NCBI RefSeq assembly: GCF_900105055.1 | Contig: NZ_FNTA01000004.1 | Coordinates: 868,001-932,000 of the forward strand | Length of the DNA stretch: 64,000 nt | From: Amycolatopsis lurida | Lineage (GTDB): Bacteria > Actinomycetota > Actinomycetes > Mycobacteriales > Pseudonocardiaceae | Reading direction: 5' to 3' | Made by a program: the position numbers and the translations under genes | In this document: positions 43,785-52,537 of the stretch, in pieces | How positions within the stretch are numbered: position 1 is the first letter of the stretch | Layout: every line of letters starts with the position of its first letter | Notes under the pieces: model-generated | The model's database searches: none | What the model saw: the letters and a program-made list of their open reading frames with translations, nothing else | Told to the model about the DNA's origin: nothing

Positions 43785-44735
43785 ATGAAATCCTTACGAC
43801 GCTGGGCAACACTGGTCACCACCGTCGGCGCCGCTCTCGCCACGGCCGCCGGCCTCGCCCCCGTCGCCTCGGCGGCCCCGGACCCGGTGCTCGCCTCTCC
43901 CTATTTGTACCAGTGGTCGGGACAGACGGACCCGATCGCCGCCATGAACGCCACCGGCGTCAAGGCGTTCACTCTCGCGTTCATCCTCTCCGACGGCGGC
44001 TGCAACCCGAAATGGGACGGCAGCCGGTCTCTCACCGGCTCCGACGCCACGATGATCGCCAACATCCGGGCCAAGGGCGGTGACGTCATCCCCTCGTTCG
44101 GCGGCTGGTCGGGCACGAAGCTCGGCCCCAAGTGCGGCACTCCCGCGGCACTCGCCGGCGCGTATCAAAAGGTCATCGACGCCTACAAACTCAAGGCGAT
44201 CGACCTCGACATCGAGAACACCGACGAGTTCGAGAATCACACCGTCCAGGACCGGATCCTGAACGCCATCAAGATCACGAAACAGAAGAACCCGGGCCTG
44301 CGCGTGGTCATCACCATCCCGACCGAGGTCGGCGGCCCCAACGCGCACGGCAAGCGGCTCATCAACCAGTCGAAGGCGCTCGGCGCGGGCGTCGACGCGT
44401 GGTCGGTCATGCCGTTCAACTTCTCGAGCGGCGGTGACATGGCGGGCAAGACCCGCAGCGCCGTGGACGGGCTGAAGAACGTGGTGAAATCCGCCTTCGG
44501 TCTGAGCGACGACGCGGCCTACCGGCGCAGCGGGCTTTCGTCGATGAACGGGAAGACCGATGTGGCGGGTGAGACCGTCAGCGTCGCCGACTTCCGCGCG
44601 ATCCGCGACTACGCGGCGAGCAAACATCTCGCCCGGTTGTCGTTCTGGGCGGTGAACCGCGATTGCAACAACTGTGCGGGAATCGCGCAAGGCAAGTACG
44701 ACTACACCAAGATCGTGGCGGGTTATACCGGCTGA
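43785..44735 (+). CDS. Secreted GH18 chitinase-like protein
   Basis: 316 residues. ATG 43785 gives a signal peptide ending LAPVASAA near residue 30. The catalytic motif DxxDxDxE appears as KAIDLDIENTDEFEN, with the acid Glu in place, and SFGGWSGTKLG matches the SxGG strand. Two later cysteines close together (RDCNNCAG) may form a disulfide. The length and the C-terminal FWAVNRDCN resemble ChiC-like single-domain chitinases. The dre site upstream supports chitin/GlcNAc control. Confidence 0.88.
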   Translation: MKSLRRWATLVTTVGAALATAAGLAPVASAAPDPVLASPYLYQWSGQTDPIAAMNATGVKAFTLAFILSDGGCNPKWDGSRSLTGSDATMIANIRAKGGDVIPSFGGWSGTKLGPKCGTPAALAGAYQKVIDAYKLKAIDLDIENTDEFENHTVQDRILNAIKITKQKNPGLRVVITIPTEVGGPNAHGKRLINQSKALGAGVDAWSVMPFNFSSGGDMAGKTRSAVDGLKNVVKSAFGLSDDAAYRRSGLSSMNGKTDVAGETVSVADFRAIRDYAASKHLARLSFWAVNRDCNNCAGIAQGKYDYTKIVAGYTG

Positions 44736-44761
44736 CTTCCGTTCCCCACCGGTGTCAGTCC

Positions 44762-44808
44762 GTGAGGGGCTCCTTCCCTGCTCTCAAGGCAGGGAAGGAG
44801 GCCCTCAC
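44762..44808. terminator. Bidirectional hairpin terminator
   Basis: Twenty-base arms (44762-44781, 44789-44808) with one mismatch; lies between the convergent chitinase and binding-protein genes. Confidence 0.85.
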
Positions 44809-44822
44809 CACCTCGCCACCCC

Positions 44823-46388
44823 TCAGCGACCGCAGTCCGGCGCCGTGTTCAGCGGCCGCCCGCGCGACCACACGAGGTCGACCGGATGCACCGAACCGTC
44901 CGGATCGATCGACAGGATCGGCAACACCTTGTCGAGCTGATTTCCCGTCGTCCGATCGAAGGCGATGGCTCCGGTCGCGCCGGGCACCGAGGAATTGCAG
45001 TCGATGTTGCGCACCACGTCCGGCACCGAGACCGGATCGGCCGACACGTTGTCCCCCGCCGCCCGGACCGCGACGGCCACCGCGTCGTGCTCGATCATCG
45101 CGGCGCCGTCCCACAGTCCGCCACGCGGGAACCGCCGCGTGAACTCGGCGACGAAGTTGTCGTGGTTCTTCTTGTAGGTCGGATACGCCGGATCGGCGGC
45201 GAACATGTCCCACTGGTCGGGATAGGCCAGCGCCGTGTACCGGAGCCGGACTCCGATGTCCTTGTCCAGCGGCAATGGCTTCCCGGCGAGCGTGCTCGCG
45301 TCGTCCCCGGTCATCACGGTCACCGAGTCGAGCCCTTCACAGGCGCCGTCCCCGGCCAGCGCCTTCACGAACGCGCCGAGATCGAGCCCCCGCCCGGCGA
45401 AGTAGATGAGATCGGGTTTGGCGCCACAGATGTCGGAATGGTAGCCGCGGAACAGGTTCCGCAAATAGTCCTCCCTCGAGGCGTCGAACAACGGGATGCT
45501 GTTGTATCCCTTGGTGAAGAGAATCGGAACCTTCGACGCGCTCTGAAAGGCATCCGCGAGCGTGGTCGCGTAGGTGTCCTCCACGCCGGTGCCCCGGACC
45601 ATCATCACCCGGCGGAAACCGTGCGCCGCGATGTACCCGGCGGCGGCGCGTGCCTCGTCGGTGTTGGTCGGCCCGACACGGAAGAAGTTGTCGATCCGTT
45701 TGCCCTGCGGATCGACGTTCATGTTGTCCGCGGTGACGGTGGCGCCGATCGTCGCGATGCCTTTCGCGGACAGTTCCGCGACCAGCGCCCGGCTGTGCTC
45801 CGAGCTGACCCCGACGTCGGTGACGGCGACGATGTGCTGGCTCGCCGCGGCCGCGACGATCTCCTCGGCGACGTCCTTCCAGTGGGTGGCGTTGCTGCCG
45901 TAGTTGGCCAGCAAAAGCCTGATCCCGGCCCGGCCGTTCTTCGGCCACGCGGCGGTGATGGCGCCCTGGACCTCGTGTTTCACGAAGTCGATCGGCTGGC
46001 TGTCGACCTTCGGATCCGGGGTGAAGTTCTCCAGCACCACGATGGTCCTGAAGTCGTTTCCCGCTTCGTCGTTGCGGGCCTTGATGAACTTCTCCAGTTC
46101 GGTGAACGGGTCGTTCTCCCGCATCGGACCCGACTCGAGATTGATGCCGACGCAGGCATAGGACGAACCTGACGATTTCTCGTCCGCGTCCACCGAACGC
46201 AGACCGGCCCCGCAGTTCTCCCACGGTTTGATCGCGACCAGGAGTGCGCCGAGGAGGACGACCACGACCGCCGAGAGCAGGCCGCGGTGGCGTTGCGCCC
46301 AGCCGCGCGGGCGCACCGGCGGGCCGGCGGGTGCGCGATGGCGGGTACGGGAAAGCCGGGTCTTCACCGATTCGAACCAGGACATCAC
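44823..46388 (-). CDS. Membrane-anchored periplasmic-binding-protein-like (type I) protein
   Basis: About 521 residues; GTG 46388 or ATG 46385. A basic cytoplasmic N-terminus and one transmembrane helix (LLSAVVVVLLGALLVAIKP) anchor a large extracellular domain. That domain is of the branched-chain-amino-acid-receptor fold (ADNMNVDPQGKRIDNFFRVG, VPILFTKGYNSIPLFDASRE, ALAYPDQWDMFAADPAYPTY). Two cysteines (KPWENCGAG and SSYACVGIN) flank the membrane side. Unlike an ABC solute-binding protein it has no lipobox and no permease neighbours. The NTPase gene ends 16 bases upstream, so it is likely the sensor of a two-protein system. Confidence 0.82.
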   Translation of the reverse strand: MMSWFESVKTRLSRTRHRAPAGPPVRPRGWAQRHRGLLSAVVVVLLGALLVAIKPWENCGAGLRSVDADEKSSGSSYACVGINLESGPMRENDPFTELEKFIKARNDEAGNDFRTIVVLENFTPDPKVDSQPIDFVKHEVQGAITAAWPKNGRAGIRLLLANYGSNATHWKDVAEEIVAAAASQHIVAVTDVGVSSEHSRALVAELSAKGIATIGATVTADNMNVDPQGKRIDNFFRVGPTNTDEARAAAGYIAAHGFRRVMMVRGTGVEDTYATTLADAFQSASKVPILFTKGYNSIPLFDASREDYLRNLFRGYHSDICGAKPDLIYFAGRGLDLGAFVKALAGDGACEGLDSVTVMTGDDASTLAGKPLPLDKDIGVRLRYTALAYPDQWDMFAADPAYPTYKKNHDNFVAEFTRRFPRGGLWDGAAMIEHDAVAVAVRAAGDNVSADPVSVPDVVRNIDCNSSVPGATGAIAFDRTTGNQLDKVLPILSIDPDGSVHPVDLVWSRGRPLNTAPDCGR

Positions 46389-46404
46389 GGGGTTCCGTTC
46401 GAGT

Positions 46405-48429
46405 TCAGGGGAACTCGCCGCGACGGGCGAGATCCTTGGCCGCTACGAGGGCGCCGACGTCGGGACGATGTGAGGTCGTGGCCAGCGCGGCGAAGGCGTT
46501 TTCGATCACCTGCTGCTGGTCCAGACCGCGGACGGCGAACGGGTTGGCGGTCAGCCAGCCGGCCGCGATGAGCCGGGCGATGTTGTTGCGGATCTCGGTC
46601 CGGCCGTCCGGATGGCAGGCGGAGTCCAGATTGACGAGTTCTTCGTACAACTCGGCATGTTTCCGCCCGGGCGGCAGGTCGTCCGGCGCGTGCAGGACGA
46701 GGTGGAGCTTCGCGATCCACTCGGCGTGCGGGATCCGGTTGAACTCGCTTTCGAAGAAGCGGACCACCGCGCCGATGTCGCCCAGCGCGAGGTTGCAGTA
46801 GGCCAGGCGCACGGGGTCCTGCGCGGTGTCCGGGTCGTCGCGCAGCGCCTCGAACTGACCGGCGTAGGTCGGCCCGTCATCGCGCCGGGCCAGCGCGGAC
46901 ACCAGGTTCGCGGCGATCCACGGGTGCAGGGCGGCCTGGTCCTCGGTGGTGGCGGTGGAATTCTTCGCCGTCACCCACAGCGCGATGCGCAGTTCGGTCA
47001 GGATCCGCCCGACGTGCGGCTGGTCGATCCGGCTCTGCGCGGCGTCCGGGATCAACCATGGCGCGGTCGCGAACGGGGCGGCGGTCACGAAGTCGTCGAT
47101 GTGGACGCCGTCGAGATATTCGGTCAGGCCCAGTTCCTTCAACCTGTGGTAACACGGATCCTGCTCGCCGTCCGCAGCGGTGGTGAGCACGTCGCGGGCG
47201 CCTTCCCGCACGTCTCTTCCCCGCAACGTGCCCGCGATCCGCTCGATCGCCGACGGCAGCCCGCCGGTCGCCAGATGCGCGAGTTTCACCTTGGGGGTCG
47301 TCGCACCGGAATCGAGGACACGCGCGATCTGCCCGATCGGCTGCGGCGTGAGCATGACGGGGTAATAGGGGGATTCGAGTTCCCCCGCGCGCGGATTCGC
47401 CCAGTCCTCGTAGCCTGCCTCCTCGCAGGCGACCACCGGCCGGACCGCGGGCGGCGCCGAAGCCGCCGGTTTCCACGGCGCCAGCCACGCCGTTCCCCAG
47501 TCCTGGTGCCACCGTCCGCTGGTGGCGACGATCAGCAGCGCGTCGTGGGTGTCCCGGTCGTTCGGGTGGTGCAGGACGTACCGTTCCCGCGCGGCGATCA
47601 GATCGGCGAGGAACTCGGTGCCGCCGGCGTGATGGACGTCGTCCAGCAGCAGCACCCAGTTGTGCCAATGCCTGCGGCGCTCGGAAAGGTCACAGGCACA
47701 CGGGCTCTTCTCCTCCGGTTTGGCCATCCTCCGATGGTTCTCCCGGACGTCGCCGAGGAAGGCCGCGATCAGCCATTCGGTGACCGCCTTGTCGTCCCTG
47801 GCGGTGCCGTGGGCGAGCCGGTTGAGTTCGATCAGCGCGTCGAACGGATCCTTGCCCTCGGCGTTCGGGAAGTCGGCGAGGTACTTCAACGCCTTGCCGA
47901 GCCGCGGCCGGATGTTCCGGACCAGATGCGGGAACGCCTGGCGGAACACGTCTGCGTAAGCGGATTCGACGAGACCCGTCGCCTTCGCGGTATCCGTCAG
48001 CGTGGTGAGCAATTCGTCGGCCTGCGGAGTCCAGCGGATTCCGTGGAAAGTGGTGATCAGCGTCTTGAGCTGATCCCGGTCGTCATGACGATTTCGTCCC
48101 GGCAGATCCGCCTGGACGGCGATCAACGCAATGGTGAAACGCACGAACTGCGGTTTCGGTCGATTCCGCCATTTGCTCGACAGCGCGTAGGCCAGCTTCG
48201 TCAGCACGTCGACCGTGCTCGGCCGGTCGCCGCGCCCGAAGTCGAACCCGGCGTGCACGACACCCCAGCCGAGATCGTGCCGGATCGCCTCCAGCGCCGT
48301 GCTCTTACCCGAGCCGACCGGGCCGAGCAGCAGCGTCACCGGCTGCGGCCTTGAAGGTGCCCCCACCTCGCGATTGATCAGCATTCTCCGAGTGAGCTTC
48401 ACCGCGGGAGAATGTCGCCCCACACTCAT
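46405..48429 (-). CDS. STAND/AAA-like P-loop NTPase paired with a binding-protein sensor
   Basis: 674 residues from ATG 48429. Walker A is LLLGPVGSGKSTAL near residue 40, Walker B is NWVLLLDDVHHAG near 265, and an arginine-rich sensor region follows (LIVATSGRWHQDWG). The C-terminal 250 residues are helical (LARRDDGPTYAGQFEALRD, NLALGDIGAVVRFFESEF) as in STAND proteins. There is no HTH or other effector that I can recognise. Two cysteines and acidic insertions (EEKSPCACDLSERR) lie in the middle. It is transcribed with the membrane-anchored binding protein, so ligand sensing outside the cell may drive its ATP-switch inside. Function unknown. Confidence 0.8.
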   Translation of the reverse strand: MSVGRHSPAVKLTRRMLINREVGAPSRPQPVTLLLGPVGSGKSTALEAIRHDLGWGVVHAGFDFGRGDRPSTVDVLTKLAYALSSKWRNRPKPQFVRFTIALIAVQADLPGRNRHDDRDQLKTLITTFHGIRWTPQADELLTTLTDTAKATGLVESAYADVFRQAFPHLVRNIRPRLGKALKYLADFPNAEGKDPFDALIELNRLAHGTARDDKAVTEWLIAAFLGDVRENHRRMAKPEEKSPCACDLSERRRHWHNWVLLLDDVHHAGGTEFLADLIAARERYVLHHPNDRDTHDALLIVATSGRWHQDWGTAWLAPWKPAASAPPAVRPVVACEEAGYEDWANPRAGELESPYYPVMLTPQPIGQIARVLDSGATTPKVKLAHLATGGLPSAIERIAGTLRGRDVREGARDVLTTAADGEQDPCYHRLKELGLTEYLDGVHIDDFVTAAPFATAPWLIPDAAQSRIDQPHVGRILTELRIALWVTAKNSTATTEDQAALHPWIAANLVSALARRDDGPTYAGQFEALRDDPDTAQDPVRLAYCNLALGDIGAVVRFFESEFNRIPHAEWIAKLHLVLHAPDDLPPGRKHAELYEELVNLDSACHPDGRTEIRNNIARLIAAGWLTANPFAVRGLDQQQVIENAFAALATTSHRPDVGALVAAKDLARRGEFP

Positions 48430-48574
48430 CTTTCCTGTTCAGCCCCTAGCTGTGGTCCGGAAGGGATCGAAGATTGCGGACCATCGTAGGGAGCTGATCG
48501 AACCCAGGGCACAGGAATGGGCGTACCGGACACGAAAGGACGAAATCCGGGGAGAACCGTAATCATTATTCGAC

Positions 48575-48597
48575 GGTGAGCGATACCTCTGCTCACC
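48575..48597. terminator. Short hairpin after the membrane protein gene
   Basis: Arms GGTGAGC (48575-48581) and GCTCACC (48591-48597), just downstream of the minus-strand stop at 48607. Confidence 0.55.
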
Positions 48598-48606
48598 CGA
48601 TCGGCG

Positions 48607-49239
48607 CTATCTGCCCCATTGCGGCCAGCGGCCGCCGCCGGGATATCCGCCGTGATTCCAGTCGTAATACCACTCGTGATGACCGGCGCGCGGATCCGGC
48701 CGTTCCTCGGGCGAAGGCGTGGGCGTCGGTGACGGCGTCTCCGAGCCGTGCATCGACGCGGTCATCGGCGGCGGAGGAGCGACGCTGCCACCCGAGGGCC
48801 CCGACGGGACGGGCGAAGACACCGCGTCGTCCGGGACCTCGACGGCCTGCGGCGCGATGGTCGGCGACGGCGGCGGGAGCGGCGCCCCCGGGATGACCTC
48901 GGTCTGGTCGGCCGGGGCGAGCAGCACGGCGAGCAGCCCGCCGACGACGAGACCACCCGCCGAAAGCGCCGAGATCCGCCGAATCCTCCCGCTCCCGGGA
49001 GCGGCCTCCGGAGCCCGGTGCTTCGGGCCTCGCGGCCCCCGGCGGCGGGGTGCCGCGCCGGCTTTCCGCATCAACTCGCTGAGTGTCTGGTGGTGAACCC
49101 TCGTCCGCGCTCGACGTCGCCAGGGCGCGACCCGGTCTTTCAGCTCGCGAAGGGCGCCCTGCCACCGCGATGGCGTGGCCTTCGGCCGGAGCGGGTTCAG
49201 GGCGTCCCCGCCGGAATCGTGGCGAGCCGTGCGTGCCAT
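48607..49239 (-). CDS. Single-pass membrane protein with proline-rich outside tail
   Basis: 210 residues from ATG 49239 (GGGAGG 6 bases before). An 85-residue basic cytoplasmic part includes RVHHQTLSELMRKAGAA, one transmembrane helix (SALSAGGLVVGGLLAVLLA), and a Pro/Ser/Thr-rich external tail ending in aromatic, glycine-rich GHHEWYYDWNHGGYPGGG. The layout resembles small anti-sigma or envelope proteins, but no known domain is seen. Codons 17-46 are encoded by the dispersed palindromic element described separately, so part of the protein is repeat-derived. Confidence 0.65.
   Translation of the reverse strand: MARTARHDSGGDALNPLRPKATPSRWQGALRELKDRVAPWRRRARTRVHHQTLSELMRKAGAAPRRRGPRGPKHRAPEAAPGSGRIRRISALSAGGLVVGGLLAVLLAPADQTEVIPGAPLPPPSPTIAPQAVEVPDDAVSSPVPSGPSGGSVAPPPPMTASMHGSETPSPTPTPSPEERPDPRAGHHEWYYDWNHGGYPGGGRWPQWGR
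49102..49190. repeat. Dispersed palindromic element, copy B (inside a coding sequence)
   Basis: Shares GTCCGCGCTCGA, GCCAGGGCGCGAC, GGCGCCCTGCC and CCTTCGGCC blocks in the same order as copies A and C, but lies in frame in the N-terminus of the membrane protein gene. Confidence 0.6.
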
Positions 49240-49362
49240 CGGCACCTCCCTACCCGGTCCGTCGCTCGACGGCGACGGCCTCGTCCCGGGGTGGATCCTA
49301 GGAAGGCGGGAGGTGGTTGTAAACGGTCGTCGTCCACTGCGGACAGACGATGCGGTGAAGGG

Positions 49363-49632
49363 TCAGGCTGCTGCGGTGACCGCGATGGCGGCTTCGCCCG
49401 CCTCGGTCAGCTCGGCGGGCACGCGGCCGGTGACCGCGGCGGGGCCGGTGGACGCGCCGGGGCGGATGTAACCGCCGCGGGCGAGCGCGTGCGCGGTCAT
49501 CTGATCGCAACAGGCGAACCCGTCGATGAAGAGATCCGGCTCGCAGCTGCACGACATCTGGGCACGGCGCGCCGCGACCGCTCGCAGCATCGCCATCGCG
49601 CGATGGGACAGTTCGATCTCTGAACCGGACAC
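49363..49632 (-). CDS. Small cysteine-rich protein of unknown function
   Basis: 89 residues from GTG 49632 (AGAGAGG upstream). The centre is SCSCEPDLFIDGFACCDQ, with a Cys-x-Cys and a Cys-Cys pair that could hold a metal; the ends are helical. I recall similar short proteins in Amycolatopsis, without known role. The start is 85 bases from the TetR gene's end. Codon bias supports a real gene. Confidence 0.65.
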   Translation of the reverse strand: MSGSEIELSHRAMAMLRAVAARRAQMSCSCEPDLFIDGFACCDQMTAHALARGGYIRPGASTGPAAVTGRVPAELTEAGEAAIAVTAAA

Positions 49633-49718
49633 CGGACGGACCTCTCTCGATCAGCCACCTGAATCAGCAGCACTCACACCGTGTTATCGGTCGCTGCTCC
49701 ATCAGTGTTAACAAGATC

Positions 49719-50351
49719 TCAGACGTTGTCGGTGTCTTCTCGGTTCCGTGAGATCTTCGCCGACGCCAGTGGCGGCTCGAGGACCCGTGCCCACTGGGCG
49801 ACGATCTGCTTGCGCCGCTTCGTGTCGTCGGTCAGCAGGTTGGCCAGTCCCAGGCCGCGGGCAAGATCGAGAGTGGCCTGGACCAGCTCGCGAACGCCCT
49901 GGTGGGACTCGTCGACACCGAGCAGCTCGACCGTCACCCGGTGCGCTTCCCGGCCGACCCGCGCCTCCAGCGGCACCAGGGTCGCGCGCAGCGACTCGTC
50001 GGTCGACGCCGCGACCCAGAGGTGGAGCGCGGCACGGAACAGCGGCCCGCTGTAGAGATTGAGCACCATGTCGACGGCCCGCTCGATCCGCGACCGCCCC
50101 GACGGCAGGTCCGCGGCGCGGGCGCGCAGTTCCACGATCTGGATCTCGCCGACGTGCTCGACCGCGGCCGCGACCAGATCCTCCCTGGTCGGGAAGTGGT
50201 GCTGGGCGGCACCGCGGGAAACACCGGCGCGTTCGGCGATCAGCGCGACGGTGGTCCCGTTCCAGCCCAGCTCCCCGATCGTCTCGACGGCGGCCTCGAC
50301 CAGCCGCCGCCGAGTCGTCCGGCTGCGCTCCTGTTGTGGTTCGCGGATCAT
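49719..50351 (-). CDS. TetR-family regulator (last gene of the Atu-like operon)
   Basis: 210 residues from ATG 50351, overlapping the SDR stop (ATGA). HTH: RRRLVEAAVETIGELGWNGT, ALIAERAGVSRGAAQHHFPTREDL; then an all-helical ligand domain ending LARGLGLANLLTDDTKR. Its place at the end of the operon it presumably controls allows feedback. In Pseudomonas the Atu regulator AtuR is also TetR-type. Confidence 0.9.
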   Translation of the reverse strand: MIREPQQERSRTTRRRLVEAAVETIGELGWNGTTVALIAERAGVSRGAAQHHFPTREDLVAAAVEHVGEIQIVELRARAADLPSGRSRIERAVDMVLNLYSGPLFRAALHLWVAASTDESLRATLVPLEARVGREAHRVTVELLGVDESHQGVRELVQATLDLARGLGLANLLTDDTKRRKQIVAQWARVLEPPLASAKISRNREDTDNV

Positions 50352-51199
50352 GGCCCTGATTCTGGAGTACGTGCTTCGACCCAGAAATCGAGCTGCAGGT
50401 CTTCCTCCCGCCCGCCGACGCGGTACTTCGAGAAGTCCGTCACCCCTTCGGCGGCCAGCACCTCGTCGTCGAGGTAGAAGTTCCCCGTCGCCTCGCTGCT
50501 CGGCTTGGTCAGGATCGCGTGCGCCGCGTCCGCCATGATCTCCGGCGTCCGCGACTTGGCCGCCAGTTCCGCGCCGACGACGTTGCGGATCGCCGCGGTG
50601 TCGATCGTCGTCCGAGGCCACAGCGAGTTCGCCGCGATCCCGTACTGCCGCAGTTCCGCGGCGAGCCCGACCGTCACCAGGCTCATCGAGTACTTCGCGA
50701 TGCTGTACGCGAGGTGCCCGGCCCGGAACCACTTCTCGTCGAGGCTGATCGGCGGCGACAGCGTCAGGATGTGCGCGTTCTCCGCCTGCTTCAGGTGCGG
50801 GATGGCGAGTTTCGACAACAGGAACGACCCGCGCGCGTTGATGTCCTGCATCAGGTCGTACCGCTTCATGCTGACCGTTTCGGTCGGTGTCAGGTCGATC
50901 GCGCTGGCGTTGTTGAGCACGATGTCGATACCGCCGAACTGCTCCGCGGTCCGCGCGATCGCGGCCTCGACCGACGTGTCGTCCCGGACGTCGCCGACGA
51001 TCGGCAGCGCCTGCCCGCCGGCGTCCTCGATCGCCTTGGCGGCGGTGTAGAGCGTTCCCGGCAGTTTCGGATGCGGCTCGGCGGTCTTGGCGAGCAGGGC
51101 GATGTTCGCTCCGTCGCGGGCCGCGCGGACCGCGATGGCTTCGCCGATCCCGCGGCTGCCGCCGGAGATGATGATCGTCTTGCCGTGCAGCGTGCTCAT
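50348..51199 (-). CDS. Short-chain dehydrogenase of the HSDL2 type
   Basis: 283 residues from ATG 51199. Unlike FabG, the cofactor loop is SGGSRGIGEAIAVRAARDGA, the insertion AKTAEPHPKLPGTLYTAAKA is present, and the triad region is LTLSPPISLDEKWFRAGHLAYSIAK, all typical of HSDL2/short-chain dehydrogenases linked to lipid metabolism. It should oxidise a hydroxy group on an acyl-CoA in the terpenoid-type pathway. Overlaps the TetR gene; gap to the ACAD gene contains a repeat. Confidence 0.92.
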   Translation of the reverse strand: MSTLHGKTIIISGGSRGIGEAIAVRAARDGANIALLAKTAEPHPKLPGTLYTAAKAIEDAGGQALPIVGDVRDDTSVEAAIARTAEQFGGIDIVLNNASAIDLTPTETVSMKRYDLMQDINARGSFLLSKLAIPHLKQAENAHILTLSPPISLDEKWFRAGHLAYSIAKYSMSLVTVGLAAELRQYGIAANSLWPRTTIDTAAIRNVVGAELAAKSRTPEIMADAAHAILTKPSSEATGNFYLDDEVLAAEGVTDFSKYRVGGREEDLQLDFWVEARTPESGP

Positions 51200-51262
51200 G
51201 CGTTCGCCTTCCGTGGTGGGCTCGGGAGTCTGGCGTGCGGGGCCCCCGCTCACCGGTCCGTG

Positions 51263-51303
51263 AAGGCCTCTTTACCTACCCTGAAGGTAGTGAAGGGGCC
51301 CTT
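51263..51303. repeat. Imperfect inverted repeat, copy 2
   Basis: Same central sequence as 1310-1350 with changed outer bases. It lies between the ACAD and SDR genes, both on the minus strand, and would partly terminate or process the message. A half copy of the 46-base palindrome's arm (51359-51370) is next to it. Confidence 0.7.
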
Positions 51304-51370
51304 CGATACCGGCCGAGGTGAGCCGCCCGACTTGCCTCATCCCTCACTGACCGGCCTCGCCACTCACGAG

Positions 51371-52537
51371 TCAGTAGGACCGGGGCAGGCCAAGACTGTG
51401 CTGGCCGACGAAGTTGAGCACCATCTCGCGGCTCACCGGCGCGATCCGGCCCAGCCGGACGGCCGTGACCAGCGTGCCCAGCCCGTATTCGCTGGCGAGA
51501 CCGTTGCCGCCGTGGGTCTGCACGGCCTGGTCGACCGCGCGGATGGCGACCTCGGCGGCGGCGTACTTCGCCATGTTCGCCGACTCGCCGGCGCCGAAGT
51601 CGTCCCCGGAGTCGTAGAGCGACGCCGCCTTCTGCGTCATGAGCTTCGCCAGCTCCAGTTCGATCTTGATCTCCGCCAGCGGATGCGCGAGACCCTGATG
51701 TGTGCCGATCGGCGCGCCCCACACCTTGCGCTCGTTGGCGTAGGAGACGGCCTTGCCCAGCGCGTAGCGGGCGATGCCCAGCGAGAACGACGCACCCATG
51801 ATGCGTTCGGGGTTGAGCCCCGCGAACAGCTGCGCGATCGCCGCGTCCTCCTCGCCGACCAGCGCGTCGGCGGGCAGGTGGACGTCGTCGAGGAACAGGC
51901 CGAACTGCTTCTCCGGCGAGATGATGTCCATCTCGATCTGCTTGTACTCGAAACCGGGCGTGTCGGTCGGGACGGTGAACAGCGCGGGCTTGAGCTTGCC
52001 CGTCTTGGCGTCCTCGGTACGGCCGACGACCAGGACGGCGTCCGCCTCGTCGACACCGGAGATGTAGACCTTCCGTCCACTGAGGACCCAGCCGTCGCCG
52101 TCACGTTTCGCGGTGGTGGTGATCTTGTGCGAGTTCGACCCGGCGTCCGGTTCGGTGATCGCGAAGACCATCCGCCCGCTGCCGTCGGCGATCCCGGGCA
52201 GCCAGCGCTTCTTCTGCTCCTCGGTGCCGAACCGCGAGATCACCGTGCCGCAGATCGCCGGCGAGACGACCATGAGCAGCAGCGGACAGCCCGCCGCGGC
52301 GAGTTCTTCGAGCACCGCGGCGAGGTCCGCGATACCCGCTCCCCCGCCGCCGTACTCCTCGGGCAGGTTCACGCCGAGGTAGCCGAGCCGTCCGGCCTCG
52401 GCCCACAGCTCGTCGGTCTTGAGCCCGGCACGGGCCTGTTTCGCGTAGTACTCGTGCCCGTACTTCTTGCCGAGTTCGGCGACCGCGGCCCGCAGCGCGA
52501 CGCGCTCCTCGGGCTCGGTGAAGTTCATCGCGTTCAT
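51371..52537 (-). CDS. Acyl-CoA dehydrogenase
   Basis: 388 residues from ATG 52537 (ATGA overlap with the biotin carboxylase gene). FAD motif FAITEPDAGSNSHK and the helical C-domain are intact. The C-terminal motif usually carrying the catalytic Glu reads GRIAPVSREMVLNFVG, so the base may come from elsewhere in the fold, as in isovaleryl-CoA type enzymes. In the Atu-like order it corresponds to the second dehydrogenase of the operon. Confidence 0.92.
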   Translation of the reverse strand: MNAMNFTEPEERVALRAAVAELGKKYGHEYYAKQARAGLKTDELWAEAGRLGYLGVNLPEEYGGGGAGIADLAAVLEELAAAGCPLLLMVVSPAICGTVISRFGTEEQKKRWLPGIADGSGRMVFAITEPDAGSNSHKITTTAKRDGDGWVLSGRKVYISGVDEADAVLVVGRTEDAKTGKLKPALFTVPTDTPGFEYKQIEMDIISPEKQFGLFLDDVHLPADALVGEEDAAIAQLFAGLNPERIMGASFSLGIARYALGKAVSYANERKVWGAPIGTHQGLAHPLAEIKIELELAKLMTQKAASLYDSGDDFGAGESANMAKYAAAEVAIRAVDQAVQTHGGNGLASEYGLGTLVTAVRLGRIAPVSREMVLNFVGQHSLGLPRSY

